A stretch of 64,000 bases of DNA from Apostichopus japonicus (lineage: Eukaryota; Echinodermata; Holothuroidea; Aspidochirotida; Stichopodidae). The position numbers were made by a program, and so were the translations under genes. Position 1 is the first letter of the stretch, and each line of letters starts with the position of its first letter. The stretch is taken from contig NC_092569.1 in the NCBI RefSeq assembly GCF_037975245.1, positions 17,125,501 to 17,189,500 of the forward strand, given 5' to 3'. Below the pieces are notes generated by a model, which had not been told where the DNA came from, ran no database searches, and saw only the letters and a list, made by a program, of their open reading frames with translations. Positions 36,481 to 57,600 of the stretch are shown in pieces.

Positions 36481-39316
36481 GAGGGTTGAATATCAGGACT
36501 TCCATTTTCTATTATAAGTGAAGACCCGTCAGTATGCTGGATAACTATACCCCGCACGTAGACAAACTCATAAAAGTTGTCAACTTGTCAACAAAATTAA
36601 CATCCTTTCCTCCTCTCTCATAGAGGGGTGAGTGGAAGGGGGGGGGGGGGTGAGAGTATAAAAACCAGACAAATCCTAATAACTATCATCTCATTTTTCA
36701 GTCATAGATTTAATCTTACATACTCCTGAAACAAAATATATTATATAAACCAGTATTTTAAACATTTAATTAGTTCGTCACAGAGGGTGAAAATCATTGC
36801 ATACTGATCTTGCTACATTAAAACCCTAGCATGTCGATCAATTGTTGTTAAAGTATTGTAAGGAATCACTGCCAGGAATATAAAATGAATGTAAAGTCTG
36901 TAATACAAACTATATGCATTGGCAAGCATTCAAGTTTCATTTTATATCGATCTAAGTTTCCGTTAATTTCTTCAGCGAATATTGTTTTGCAGTATAATTA
37001 GTTTTGTCGTCGGCATCAAATGCGATGATACGACAATTTTCACCAGTCAAGTAAAGCCAAGTAACAAATGTCAGTGGCATACTGAATTTATGATCAATGC
37101 TTTGTACAAATCAGTTACTACATTGGGTAAATGGTTAGTGATAAATATAAGTTAACCGTTACTGTTAGATGAAATAAAATAAACCATTGGAAAAATATCA
37201 TAAATTATATCAGTTAATATTTGTAAACTAGTTTTTAAAAAGAATTAAATGTTTTAAACAAACTAAATTTCAAAGAATTTGACTCATATCGGAGAATTTG
37301 ATAAACACGTGAACCGAAGGACTAGGACGCTCAAACAGATGCCATTTAAACAGGTTGTTCAAGTTATGCTAGTCATGTAAACATCACTAACCAAAAAATA
37401 TCATACCCTTGGAAGAGTCTGGTTCTTTTACTTTCTCGTTAAAATAATTAACAATGTCTTGAGATACAGAAGGTGACGATTTTCAATTAATAGCCAGGCC
37501 GTAATTATCATCCCTACACTTAGTATTGGAGATAAAAGTATGCTATGCTATCGAGAATTAGTGCAAAATATTACTACAATGTCTTGAGATACAGAACAGC
37601 AATATATGTGAATTATTTTTTGTAAGGGGGAGGGGTGATGGGGTGGGGAGGGGTCCAAAATTCTGACATGATCACATGGGGTGGACTACATTTAAAGTGT
37701 GGGAGTTCTATCGATTTTTCTTATAGCATGGTATAATGAGGTCTATGGGAATGGCAAATGAATTTCGTGTCACGATGGATACTTGAGATGAGCAAACGGT
37801 TTATTAAATTCAAAAAACAGTGTCACGAGACTATATATCCAGGAAAATGTTGATAATTGAGACTGCGAGGAAGGGAAAATCTACATTTGTAAAATAATGA
37901 AAATAAATACACAAATGGTCACTTGTATTCAATATTTATATTATGAAATATTTCTAGAGGGATGCAAGAACGTTTGATTTTTAAGCGTTTGATAAGATAT
38001 TGTTTTGTACATTCAGATATTCGAATAAGTGTGTTCGAAATACAGAAAGCACGAGAGTGCCATATCCTGGTGTCTAGAGGTGCTTAAATCACGATATAGC
38101 AATGGATGTCCTTGTATGAGCACGCTCTTGACTCGGCCAAAATAGGTTCAATTTCATTTTGAATATGTTGAAATAATTCCTTCATAGCAAACTGAGAGAA
38201 TTTTCCACCGAAAAGCAATTCAATCAGCAAGTCAAGTATAGGCTGATTCATGGTTCTATTCGATCCATTATGCAAGTGTAATTGCTAACTCACTAATGTT
38301 CACAGCTGATCAAAAAGTGTTTGCTGTCAGTGACATATTTAATTTTATTTGCTGATTTCATATAGTTATATTGAAGCATAAAATATTAGCCTTGTTCACC
38401 CGCAACGGAAATACTTTTTTTACAAAGTCACCCTCGAAACACCAAGTTACTTAATATGTTCGTAACCCTAGTAACTTTACATGGAGAGTCTACCCATGTG
38501 ATCATACTGGTGTTACGTCAAGAGAAGAATGACTACTCAATTTGAAGATACTGCCAATAATCCTGGTTAACTGTTGATGAACGATCTCCCCTATATACAG
38601 TGTAGATATCAGAAGAACAAAGGGCGTATTCGGCTTACATTGTTTAATATTAATTGACTTCCACGGTTTGTTGCGTAATGTGTAATACAAGTGAGAATAG
38701 TCAGATAAGGCTCTATTTTCATTCGGCGTCCTCAACTATATGTCTCGACTGTACTCATTTTTAATAAAGGTTTATGTAGTTTACATGGACCTCGGCAAGT
38801 GACATCACATTCTGTTGATGCACTGCTTTTGCATCTCTTGTAGTGTCATTTTAGTTTAACCGATTCCAAGTGGCTCCAAGCTACACGGTTGCAATGTTCA
38901 ACATTAGATAATATAAAGTAATATAAATAGAGGGCGCTGCCGGATCAGTCAGTCAATTAAGAACATTAATGATTTGCATGTATAGTACAAGAAAGCATTG
39001 TAACGAAAATAAATGAAGTTCTGATCACTTACATGTATTGTAGTGCACCATCCCTTTTAAATATCACCAAGCAGAAATCGCAATTTTTATACATGCCAGG
39101 TCACCATTATAATCATATACATTTGACGGAAGGAAGAGCAAACCCCTAAAGTGTTTTTTTTCGATTTACATATTTTTTTTTCCTTCTGCAGATGTTAACA
39201 AACAGAAAACAAATATTTTACTTATCAAGAGGTTTGAAGATGATTGCAGGCATTTTAAAATTAAATAATCAATACAAGGAACCAAATAAAGACACATAAA
39301 TGATTCTGCTTTGTGT
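36481..39316. other. Intergenic DNA upstream of M2b and downstream of gene 3
   Basis: No gene is recognised. G run near 36640-36650; otherwise AT-rich. Short minus-strand open frames at about 38084-38275 and 38502-38735 have no recognised motif and are not called. Confidence 0.4.
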
Positions 39317-39322
39317 TTTATT
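39317..39322 (-). promoter_or_regulatory. Candidate polyadenylation signal of gene 3
   Basis: AATAAA on the minus strand about 320 bp past the gene 3 stop codon. Chance occurrence is possible in AT-rich DNA. Confidence 0.3.
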
Positions 39323-39638
39323 TAGTCTCAGTACAATTTAAAACAATTCAATTCAAATAGTTATTGCAAAGAATGGACTATTCAATGACGCGTCTGTAAT
39401 TTTAACAATATTTAACTTCAATCTCCTAACCACATTTGAACAAATAATCTCAGTATTAGAGAAAGTTTTCATTCTCGAAGATGATGCATAATCTAATGTA
39501 TTTGTTCAAAGACTAGCATTGTCTCGTTTCCTCCAGTTGACTTCTCTTAATTATAAAGACAAATGAAATCAGTAAATGAGGTTCCTTATATAACAATGCG
39601 TTCGGGAGAAATCCCATGATAGGCGATTCGTCATCAAA

Positions 39639-48238
<8,600 letters not shown>

Positions 48239-48432
48239 ATTTTATGAATGTCTTGGTATAATATGAATGACAGCTAAAAATGAAATGTATCTCGTGAGGT
48301 TAGAAATATCCTCAATTTTCCTGAAAACAACGGATGACCTGAAGTTATTCACAAAGATGTAAAATGATTATGTGTCGTAGCCAGATTGCATAGTTCTTCT
48401 TCGTGATTAGATACCGTCTGTCAGTTTTAAAT

Positions 48433-48526
48433 ATATAAGGATTCAAAGGCACCCATCCACAATGGAAACTTCCAGTCAGTCAAGAAAGACTGATACATAT
48501 TACGTCACGTTGCGGAAATATTTACA
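48433..48526 (-). promoter_or_regulatory. Conserved upstream element of gene 3 (kappaB-like, CRE/C-EBP-like, TATA-like)
   Basis: ATATAAG is at 48433-48439, GGAAACTTCC at 48464-48473 (226 bp upstream of the ATG), and TTACGTCACGTTGCGGAAAT begins at 48500. The same base change from GATA to TATA as in gene 1 fits their recent common origin. Confidence 0.5.
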
Positions 48527-48859
48527 CATTGTGCGAGAATTTACCATTAACAGTTTTGTAGATGTGTTAATTTCTATGTAAGGTAGCAGGTTGAGTATAA
48601 CAAGTTTATTCTCAATTATTGGATAAGACACTTTACCAGACGACTTTCAGTGTCACATAAATCTGCCTCCACGAATTATGGTGAAGTTTTTATTCATTTG
48701 ATTCTAGGACAGTTGAAAAGATTGAAACATGTAAGGATGCAGGGATGAAATTCAATTTTCTTAAAATTTAAAACTATATTATCAACATAAATCCAGCTCG
48801 TAATGTTAAATATACGGTAAGCAATTGGTATGCCACCTTTATTAAAGATATCAAATTAC

Positions 48860-50580
48860 TCAAATCATTTCGTGGAATCAACGTCCTCTCCCCTCTCCCT
48901 TCCTTTTTCCTCTCTTATTTAGTATTTGGCCTATTGACACACACAAAATTATACTAGGAACCTCGTACACCAGTGGTTTACCAGAGAGAGGGGGTAGGGG
49001 CAGAATGCACTCCACATTTTTAGAGGACGAAGCGTGGAAGAGTAATCGATATTGTCTCAAAAATTGAGAAGATTTGGAGTTCTACCACAAAATGTATGAT
49101 AAATGATGGAAAAGATATCGTTTTCCATTTACCAAACTAAACATGTGTTTACTTAGATCCCTCCCCTAACCGACGTCAGCCAAATTTGGTGACCCTTCAC
49201 CCCCCCCCCTCCTCCGCAATAAAATTTGAACCGATACACTTTTTGCGGTGTCAATCCCCAGAAGGAATTAGGAGGCCCAACCAACGCCTCTCCGCTGGCA
49301 GACAGAAAATTAAAAACGATTCCAGATGCCAACATTTGCATACGTGCATAGTTATATATACTATCGTTTGGCTACTTAACAACCTAGCAATTGTCGTATC
49401 ATTGACAAAACAAATATACACCTTTATGTGCTAACGTATCTATACTTGCATATTTACATTGTAAGATATCTTAACTTAGCAACCTAGAAACTAGCTATCA
49501 TTTCCAAAATAAAGTTGCATCTTTAACACACATAAATTTGTCTCTTTCAATCGTGATTTTCTATTATGTTTCTTATCTTGAACAAATTATCGTTTGGGGA
49601 AGTTAGTAAGCGGAAAGAATTTCTAGCGTAAACAAATAAACACTTCCGAACAATAACAGTGGTAATTTAAGTTAGTAGATATTGAAGTCTAGACTAAAAA
49701 TCTTTATGGTGTCTGGATAAATGGGTTGTGTTAAATGTCCGTTGTTGAAGCATAACGAGAATGTTATAGTTTATGTAAAAACTGTTTTCTTATGACAGGA
49801 ATCTGCTGCGTATATGAACATTTCCAACAATATGAATGTTAGAGATGATTTGTGTATACGTGTATACATTTGTAAAGATCTAGCTTTCGACCTGGCTCCT
49901 AGGCTAAATAAGAATGAACTTATGAAGAACTGTCTGATTAATAGAATGCCAATCTAGATCTGTCCAGTCTTGTCAGGTGATGACGATAACTAGCACAACA
50001 ATGTTGTAAGAAATCAATAGAATATGCATACAAGTTGGAAATCATCGTACTATTCAAATATAACCGTTCATTAGCATATTGCTCCACAGAGCCAATCACA
50101 AGTAAACAGAAGTACGTACATTCATAAGTGCTATTGCCCGCGGATTTTTTAGAAAATTGCTATGGGATCCCGCAAGTTACATTTCAGGCCGACAACGGGT
50201 TTAAGACAATTAAAGTTGTAAAACGCCGACTTTTTAAGTAAAATGTTCAGCCATATTAGAGATAATATGAATGCTAAAATTCCTTCGCGCTCTCTGTTAA
50301 TATGTCATACTTGAACACCAAATAAGATTAACTTGTGTAAACTTCAGTACAATTTAGCAGCACACAAGATCGTGTTTCATCTTATTTTCTCTAATTATTT
50401 AACTGATTGTATTTATGGTTTTACTGCATCTTTAGAATCATGCAATCTTCTTTCATGGAAAGACATTCTTGCTAGTGACAACACAAGCAAAATGGTGCAT
50501 CACGGAGCCGATGACAGCACTAGTACAGCGGTATCGAAAATGGAAAATAATATTTCATCTTAGATATGATAACATGTAAA
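48860..50580. repeat. Intergenic spacer module, copy M3
   Basis: Near-identical to M1 (15545-17200), including the small open frame around 50333-50563, which is conserved only because the DNA is duplicated. No gene is recognised. Confidence 0.65.
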
Positions 50581-50913
50581 TGCAGAGAACAGGTAATAAA
50601 TTCTAGATCGTTTTAGTTCGAAACAATTCAGCAGGAATAGCTACGTAACACTCACAGTGCGTTGTTCTTATATTCAAACTCACAACTAATACGACATTGT
50701 TGGGCACGTATTTGCTACTTTAGTAAAAAGAGTCCTTGTTAAAATATCTTCGTTAAGGAATTGATCAAGTAAATAAACGTGCTAAAATGCCAATTACTGC
50801 CGCATTAGTTATTTGCATCTTGTTTGTTGTGTAGAAAACTGGAAGGTAACACATCCAAACCAGCATTATGAAAATGGCTCCTTTCTCAGCAAATTCAGGA
50901 AGCCATGGACTAC

Positions 50914-51445
50914 CAGTAGCGTAGCCAGCGGGCGGCAGACGGAAGAGTGCCTCCCCCCCTCGTTCTTTTTTTCGGGGACGCGATTGGCGACGGTGAAAAA
51001 TCAAAGGGAGCATAACAAATAAAAAGTCACTCGAACTTGGGGATGGGCCGATAATGGGGGGGGGGGGCGGTGGGTGGCATTAAATAGAATATCATTAGCG
51101 ATCACCTCAAAAATGTACGAGCTACACACGCGTTTGCAGTGTGTCTCTGAGTAGCCATATATTTGTATTCACATAATTTTTTTTTTCAATATGTGATCTA
51201 ACCGTGTTCACAAAATTGGTAGTTTAAGTTTAAAGTTTTTGAACTAAAAAAGGAAAATTTATTACACGAATGTAGTTTAAAAAATAGAAATGATAGCACC
51301 ATTTTGCATCTAAGACCTTTTCGAAATTTGAATCATCAATTAATCTCCTGTCCCTCGGGACGGCGACCCATCGCTATGTGCCTGAAAACGGGGACAGCAA
51401 ATTGACTTTGCCCGCCCCTATACCAAAAACCTACCTACGCCTCTG
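50914..51445. mobile_element. hAT-like MITE (long copy)
   Basis: Same inverted ends as the copy at 17551-17946 (CAGTAGCGTAGCCAG, and CAGAGGCGTAGGTAGG inward from the right). It has the same flanking 8-mers: TGGACTAC at 50906-50913 and TGGACAAC at 51446-51453. At 532 bp it is longer because it holds about 145 bp (about 51113-51257) absent from the other copy. There is no coding capacity. Confidence 0.6.
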
Positions 51446-51453
51446 TGGACAAC

Positions 51454-51592
51454 ACCGTATTTTCATGCACTAATTTTTTAGTTTCATGCTACATACTGAC
51501 AAGTATATTTTTCAACCGTCACATGCATGCAGATTTCAAACTGAAATTCCGAGGCATGGACACTGTGGTTACGGTAATCGCTGAACTATAGG

Positions 51593-51657
<65 letters not shown>

Positions 51658-53972
51658 TGTCATTGTCTGTGGATAGGACTGGAAATGTTCGGATGTGATG
51701 TTTAGGAGGCTAACATGGTAATGCATTGTTTAAAAGGGTGCATATTTCCCACTTTAACACCATTAACGTCTAAGGTACTTCACTTCCTTTACTTCCTGCT
51801 AATTTTAAAAGTACTTTTATAGAAACTGTTGCTATAAAAGTAAGTTCTGCTAGGAATCAAGCCTTACCAATAATTGCTGTAAGAATAGTCCATAAGTAAG
51901 TGTTACCTCACTTTACTATACTATTGTGGTTTAGTGATATTACTGCATTAGGTTGTGGTCTCAAAGACCTCCTGAAAGGCATTCAATACGTCATATCACT
52001 TTCATTAAACCAGGTACCAACTGACGTTGTTATATTCCATCATCATTACCAACACACTTGTTAAAACATATGTTGGATTATGTCTGTATACTTTTAATGA
52101 GATTTCTGCATCGCGTCATGTTACATATTGTTGAAGTTATTCAGTGTTTTATATGGTACACAAGGAAAGAATAACCCCTCTACTTGATAAACTTTTGTTT
52201 AAGTAGGGATGCTTAAAGTCATTTGTTTAAGTAGGGATGCTCAAAGTCATGCACAGGTGGTGAAGGGAAGGGGGGAGGTAACGCTAATGTTTAACATGTT
52301 GCCAGTGGCTAGCCCATGAGTACATTAAATTTTGCCCGTTCATGTTTGTCTATAGTTACGGTTCGATTTGTGGGAATTTCCCTCACCATCGAAAACTTTT
52401 GTTTTCAGTTGAGAGAACTCAATGTGATATGATGATGCTTAATGCAACTTATCAAGAACATTTATTATCACGTCAGTAGCCCTAAAAACATGGTCTTCAT
52501 TTTGTTGAATGTAATTAAGCTTATAGAGATACATTTTTACACACACCATTAATATACAACATATATATTTTCTACATACTACATCATGCTGGGAGGGGGT
52601 TGTAAAATTATTATGTTGAAATGATTACAATGTTCTAATTGCATTGTAGATTAGGGGTATATATATTGAGACAGAATGAAAGAACGTTAATCATAAATTC
52701 CGAATTAAGGGGTGCTAAAGTTCGTAGATATTGCAGCAGGCTTTGTTTTCCTAAATTCGCTGACTTATAAAGTTTTTAGTTTTACGACTTTTTTCATTTG
52801 GTCTGTATCATTTACAACAATTTAATAATGCATTATATATTTAAATTCACTACAAAGTTTAAGCAGTAAGTTCAACTTGATAACTTACGGCAACGAAATT
52901 TTTGACAGTATGACTCTCTTGCAAAATTTCAACAAAAAAATGTGACGAAATCATCCCATCGGCCGTTTTCCTGTTGGCAGAATTCGGATGGAAGCTCACT
53001 AAGTTATTAGCCAGAGTAGGCTACTTATAGTGCATTATTGTATGTATGGCTGATCAAATATAGTGAATTTAAAGTGATTTGAATATATTATATCTAAATA
53101 AGGACATTTTAGTTGACCGTTGTGTCTGTATAGTATAAAGTAGACACCGTAATAAATTGCTCACTAGGCGCTGTCAGGGTTTAAGTCTCTGATACACAGA
53201 TGGTCAATTGACCCTAATTGTGTTATGGTATCTTAGTAATTATATGTTATCCGTATAAATTCAAAGCCTAATAGAAATAGCCAAAAGTTATATTGTTGTT
53301 GTGTAAGCGTTATTGGGAGTGCGGTTGGGAATGATCTTAAAGCGCGAGATCTGGTGATTCAAGAATGGAATAGCCAGTATATATTAAAAGTTCCTAAAGG
53401 TATTATTGTTCTAGTATTAATACTTTACAGGGTAGGGTAGGGGAAAGGTCTTAATGCGGGGAATCGGAATATGTAATTCTTGAAACCAGTACCTATTAAA
53501 TGTATACTAATATATAGATACTAAAAAGTGATCTTGTTGTTGTGTTAGCATTTAGCCAAGCTTATATTAGGCGGCGTGATTCGAGCTCAACGACCCAAAG
53601 AGGTACATCATACAGGCATCTTGTTCAACAAATGTATTTGGTACAAGTACTTTATATATCGAGTGTTATTTTACTCACGAAGAACAACAATGATGATGGA
53701 TAAAACACTTGTACCATAATCATGCTTAAAGACTTGGTTGTTTCCTTTGTTTCAAGTTCAAATCCTGAAAATTCACCCAGTTAGCCAATTATAGTTTTGA
53801 TCTGAAAATAAGAATAGTCATGGATACTATATCGGCCTTCTTTGTTGAATTGCGTAAGTAAGTTAGATATTATTCTTTCCTTCAATGCAAGACGCGTCAC
53901 TTTTATGGTTATTCGGCGAATGTAGTCTTCTCTTTGTTGTCTCGTGAGGAATCTTATGACAGTCTCAGCAAT
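51454..53972. other. Intergenic DNA between the MITE and the 3' end of gene 4
   Basis: Similar throughout to 17955-20435. It contains a (TA)n tract of about 60 bp at 51594-51654. No gene is recognised; it should include the 3' UTR of gene 4. Confidence 0.5.
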
Positions 53973-54631
53973 TCAAGAGGATGGACGAATTTTCATCTCA
54001 ACAGATCTGACGTTGCAGTAATAATAATAATAATAAGAGAAGATGTTTTCTCCGTTGCCTCCATTGTAGTCGCCATTGAGGTTGTCATCAGTGCAATACG
54101 AGTGACAGTTCCCGTTGTATTGAAAGCGATAACAATAACTGGAACTACTATAGCAGCTTTTACAATAATAACTATAGTTGACATGCCACCAGCCGCTTCT
54201 GTGCTTCTCTGCGCAGTTGAAGTGACCACATGCATCATTGTCTTGTTCATACGTGCTGAATTGTTTGCCCCTGCTATAATAGAGATAATAACCTGCAAAA
54301 GGAAAAGAAGGAAACTCAGCTGACAGGGTTTAGTCGATAAAGAGGGGGGGGGGTGTCAAGTTAGTCAACTAATAAGATATCACTGGACAGGAACATCTTT
54401 TTGAACCAGATTTTAACATTTTACACATTTTATACTAGCTTGCTACAGTAATTGCTATATTAATATACATTTTTTTAAACTTATATAGATGGCGTTTTTT
54501 TTTCAAAGGTAGTTCAATTTTAAAGAACAAGACCTTTATTGATGTTTTTTATCACAAATGATCATAAATTCAATGTAATATTTTGGAAAATGATCATCAT
54601 CATCTGCAGAAAGTATTATTGTTCACTGTTT

Positions 54632-54688
<57 letters not shown>

Positions 54689-57600
54689 ATAGTGTAGGCC
54701 TATGTTTATGGTATTTTACGTAAAATTCCATATATACCTATATTAATTTGTTATTTCAAAGGTTTGAATGGTTTTAGGAGTAACTTGAGGACTGGTCTCT
54801 TTCCATATTCAGGACAATACTAGTGAGTACTAGCCTATTTCATTTTTTTTCTCAGTTTTTTCTATCATAGTACATCAAGAAGTAGAAGTTAACATTGGAT
54901 CTGTATTTTTGAATACAGTATCATTGTTGTAACACTTAATCGTTGATATTAATTAGGTCTCTGTCATACCACGCAAAAGTAAACATGTACAATGAATGAA
55001 TGATGGTTGATATGCTTAACGTGTGTATATAATTGTAAGCATTGTAGGCAAAATGTATACCACTCTGTGAAAATTTGAAAAGAGACGTTTACTTATTGGA
55101 TCAAAATGTCCTAATTCTCATATCCAGGTTTTCTCACATGCAATTGTTTTCTCTAGACGTCTGTTTAGTTGATGAAATAGAAAATGGACGAAGTCAAAGG
55201 TTGTGAATTAGCAATAGTTATTTAAGATGTGATACTATATGTCAATTTTCTGTCTGTCTGTGTGGGACGTTATCTAATATGCACATGTAATAATATGACT
55301 GCGTTATTGGGGTGATGTTTAAACGTTGACATTTATACGTTGTAACTTGACAGAGGTTATCTAACTGCACAAAACTGTTTAACCCGATGGCGTCATCCAA
55401 AACGTTAATAACATAAAAGCAAGTTAATCGCATCATTGGTAAAATCCCTTTATGAAGTGATGATATAACTGCTTTGGACGATGGTAACATACACCGTATT
55501 AAATTATTTAACTAAATATTTGCTATATATTATATCAGTTATCACGACAACGTGTAAATTACATACTGAGACATCCGTCAACAGAAACAAAACTCAGGAT
55601 AAACAAATGACATGACCTTTGTTGATATTTGTGTGATATTTGTGTTGAACTTTACATATTTAGATAGTAAACTTCTAGTAGGTTTTAAACTGACCTATTA
55701 AGTAAAAAAGGTGCAAACATCAAAACATGTAACAAACCTGTATCTCCACTGCTGCGACTGCCCAGCTTATTCATTCTGTACTTGCTGCTTTCAGACTCTA
55801 TTTGAAACTCTGGATATTCAGCATATTTAGCCGATCCACTAGAAGTAGTGATGTCAAAGCGAAGCTTGTAGTTCCTCTGGTTCGTCAAGTAATAAAGCTT
55901 TTCGTTTCCTAGCCACAGATTCCTGTCGTTACCAAACCCGTTTTTGTACGCATCCCAGTTTCGATAGAAATCAACCGAGTCATCAGTACGACGCTGAAAT
56001 ACCTGAAAGATTTCACAAAGAATGTAAGAAGAAAATTGTAATAATGACGCGGGTTATTAGTCTTAAAAATCAAAGACAAATAACAAAAACAGGTAGCTAC
56101 TTTAGCGTTCTGGCAGCATTAGCTCATTAAGTCTTCCTCCAATATCTTTAACATATCCAATCCGTCCTGTTTGGGCTGTAGCGGATGTGTGGTGTAAGAA
56201 GCAAAACTAATAACAGTAAAAACGGACCGAGAACAAATTATTCTGCCATCTAAGATCATCTTTAACAACACAGAGGAGCAAAATTGGAAAGTACGTATTT
56301 TCTAAATGACTTACGGTCCATCCTCCACCGTTCTCCATTTTACAATTTACGTTGAATGGTGAACTAGGCCATCCAGTAGGCATGATTGTATAAACGCCAT
56401 CTTGTCTATGCCCAGCGTCATAAACATCCTGGCAGTCTGTGAAAACATTAGATGTACAAGTTTCACCGTCACCTTCATATCCCTCGTTACAATAGCATTT
56501 TCGTACTCCATCTCTGACATCACACACAGCATTGGTACTACATCTGTAGTCTTCACAGGTCAGTTGGTTATTGTTACAAGAACAATTTCGTGTGCAGTCA
56601 TCGTTAACGAATGTTTCTCCATTCTGAAATTGAATTGTCGAAAAAATTAAGGCATTTCTTTCAACATATATTTTGTTCTTGCATGTTGTGTCATCGCAAT
56701 ATCATTTAGCATAAGTTTCTTTTCTGTTTCGTTTGAATTGCCACTTGATATTGAGCCGAAAGTCGTGCCAATACTCACTGGTATAACCAAGTTTGCCTCT
56801 GCTACGAAACACCGGCATTCACTCGCATTGATACAGTCACTCCCTTGCATTAAGAAACCATCTGGACAGGTGCAACCCTCACTACCCAAACAGTCCCTGT
56901 GACAACCAGATTGTCCGTTGGGATCGTCACATGTTGCTTTGCAACTGCAGGTTCCGTAGATCGTGTTCGTAGGACATGTAGGGATCACTGTACCTGCTAA
57001 ATGGGATTTAAACAAGAATGTTATGCAAATACTCCTGTCATAAACTTTCTAAATGTTACAGTAAAATAGAAGAATAAGAAAGATTTGCATTGAAAGATTA
57101 TGCAAATTATTGAAAGTTGTACATTTGTATCAAGATATTACTGCATTATTATTAATGTTTTGTTTTTACTTACGCGGATGAATTTCGTATGCGCCGATAT
57201 ATGTAGCCTTATATTGCCCCCATTCATCAGCGATACGAAAACCTCTGTATGTTGTAAAGAAAGAAACTCCATTAGATAATTCTATATCCACACGAAGCTC
57301 GTAGTCTGCTTGATTCGTCAAATATGATAACTTTCCATTGCCGAGCCAAAACTCAGTGGAGAGAAAACCAAATCCATCTTTATAATGTGACCAACTCCTA
57401 TTGAAATTCACAGCACCGCTATCGCGACGTTGTATGACCTGTAACAGAAGAGGAACAGATTGCGAATACTATCAACACTTAAATGCACACTCACGATTGT
57501 ACACAAATATGAGGAATGGACAATTTATTGTATCAATTGCTGAAACTATTCACTAAGGTCGTCTCCAAAAAAAGCTAGCTATTTTTTCCCAATTTATACG

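Noticed and set aside
38084-38735. Two short minus-strand open frames between genes 2 and 3
   Set aside because: No recognised motif, no second copy and no splice context that links them to a gene.
50333-50563. Small plus-strand open frame shared with 16988-17209
   Set aside because: Its similarity is explained by the recent segmental duplication; the start differs and no domain or codon bias supports it.
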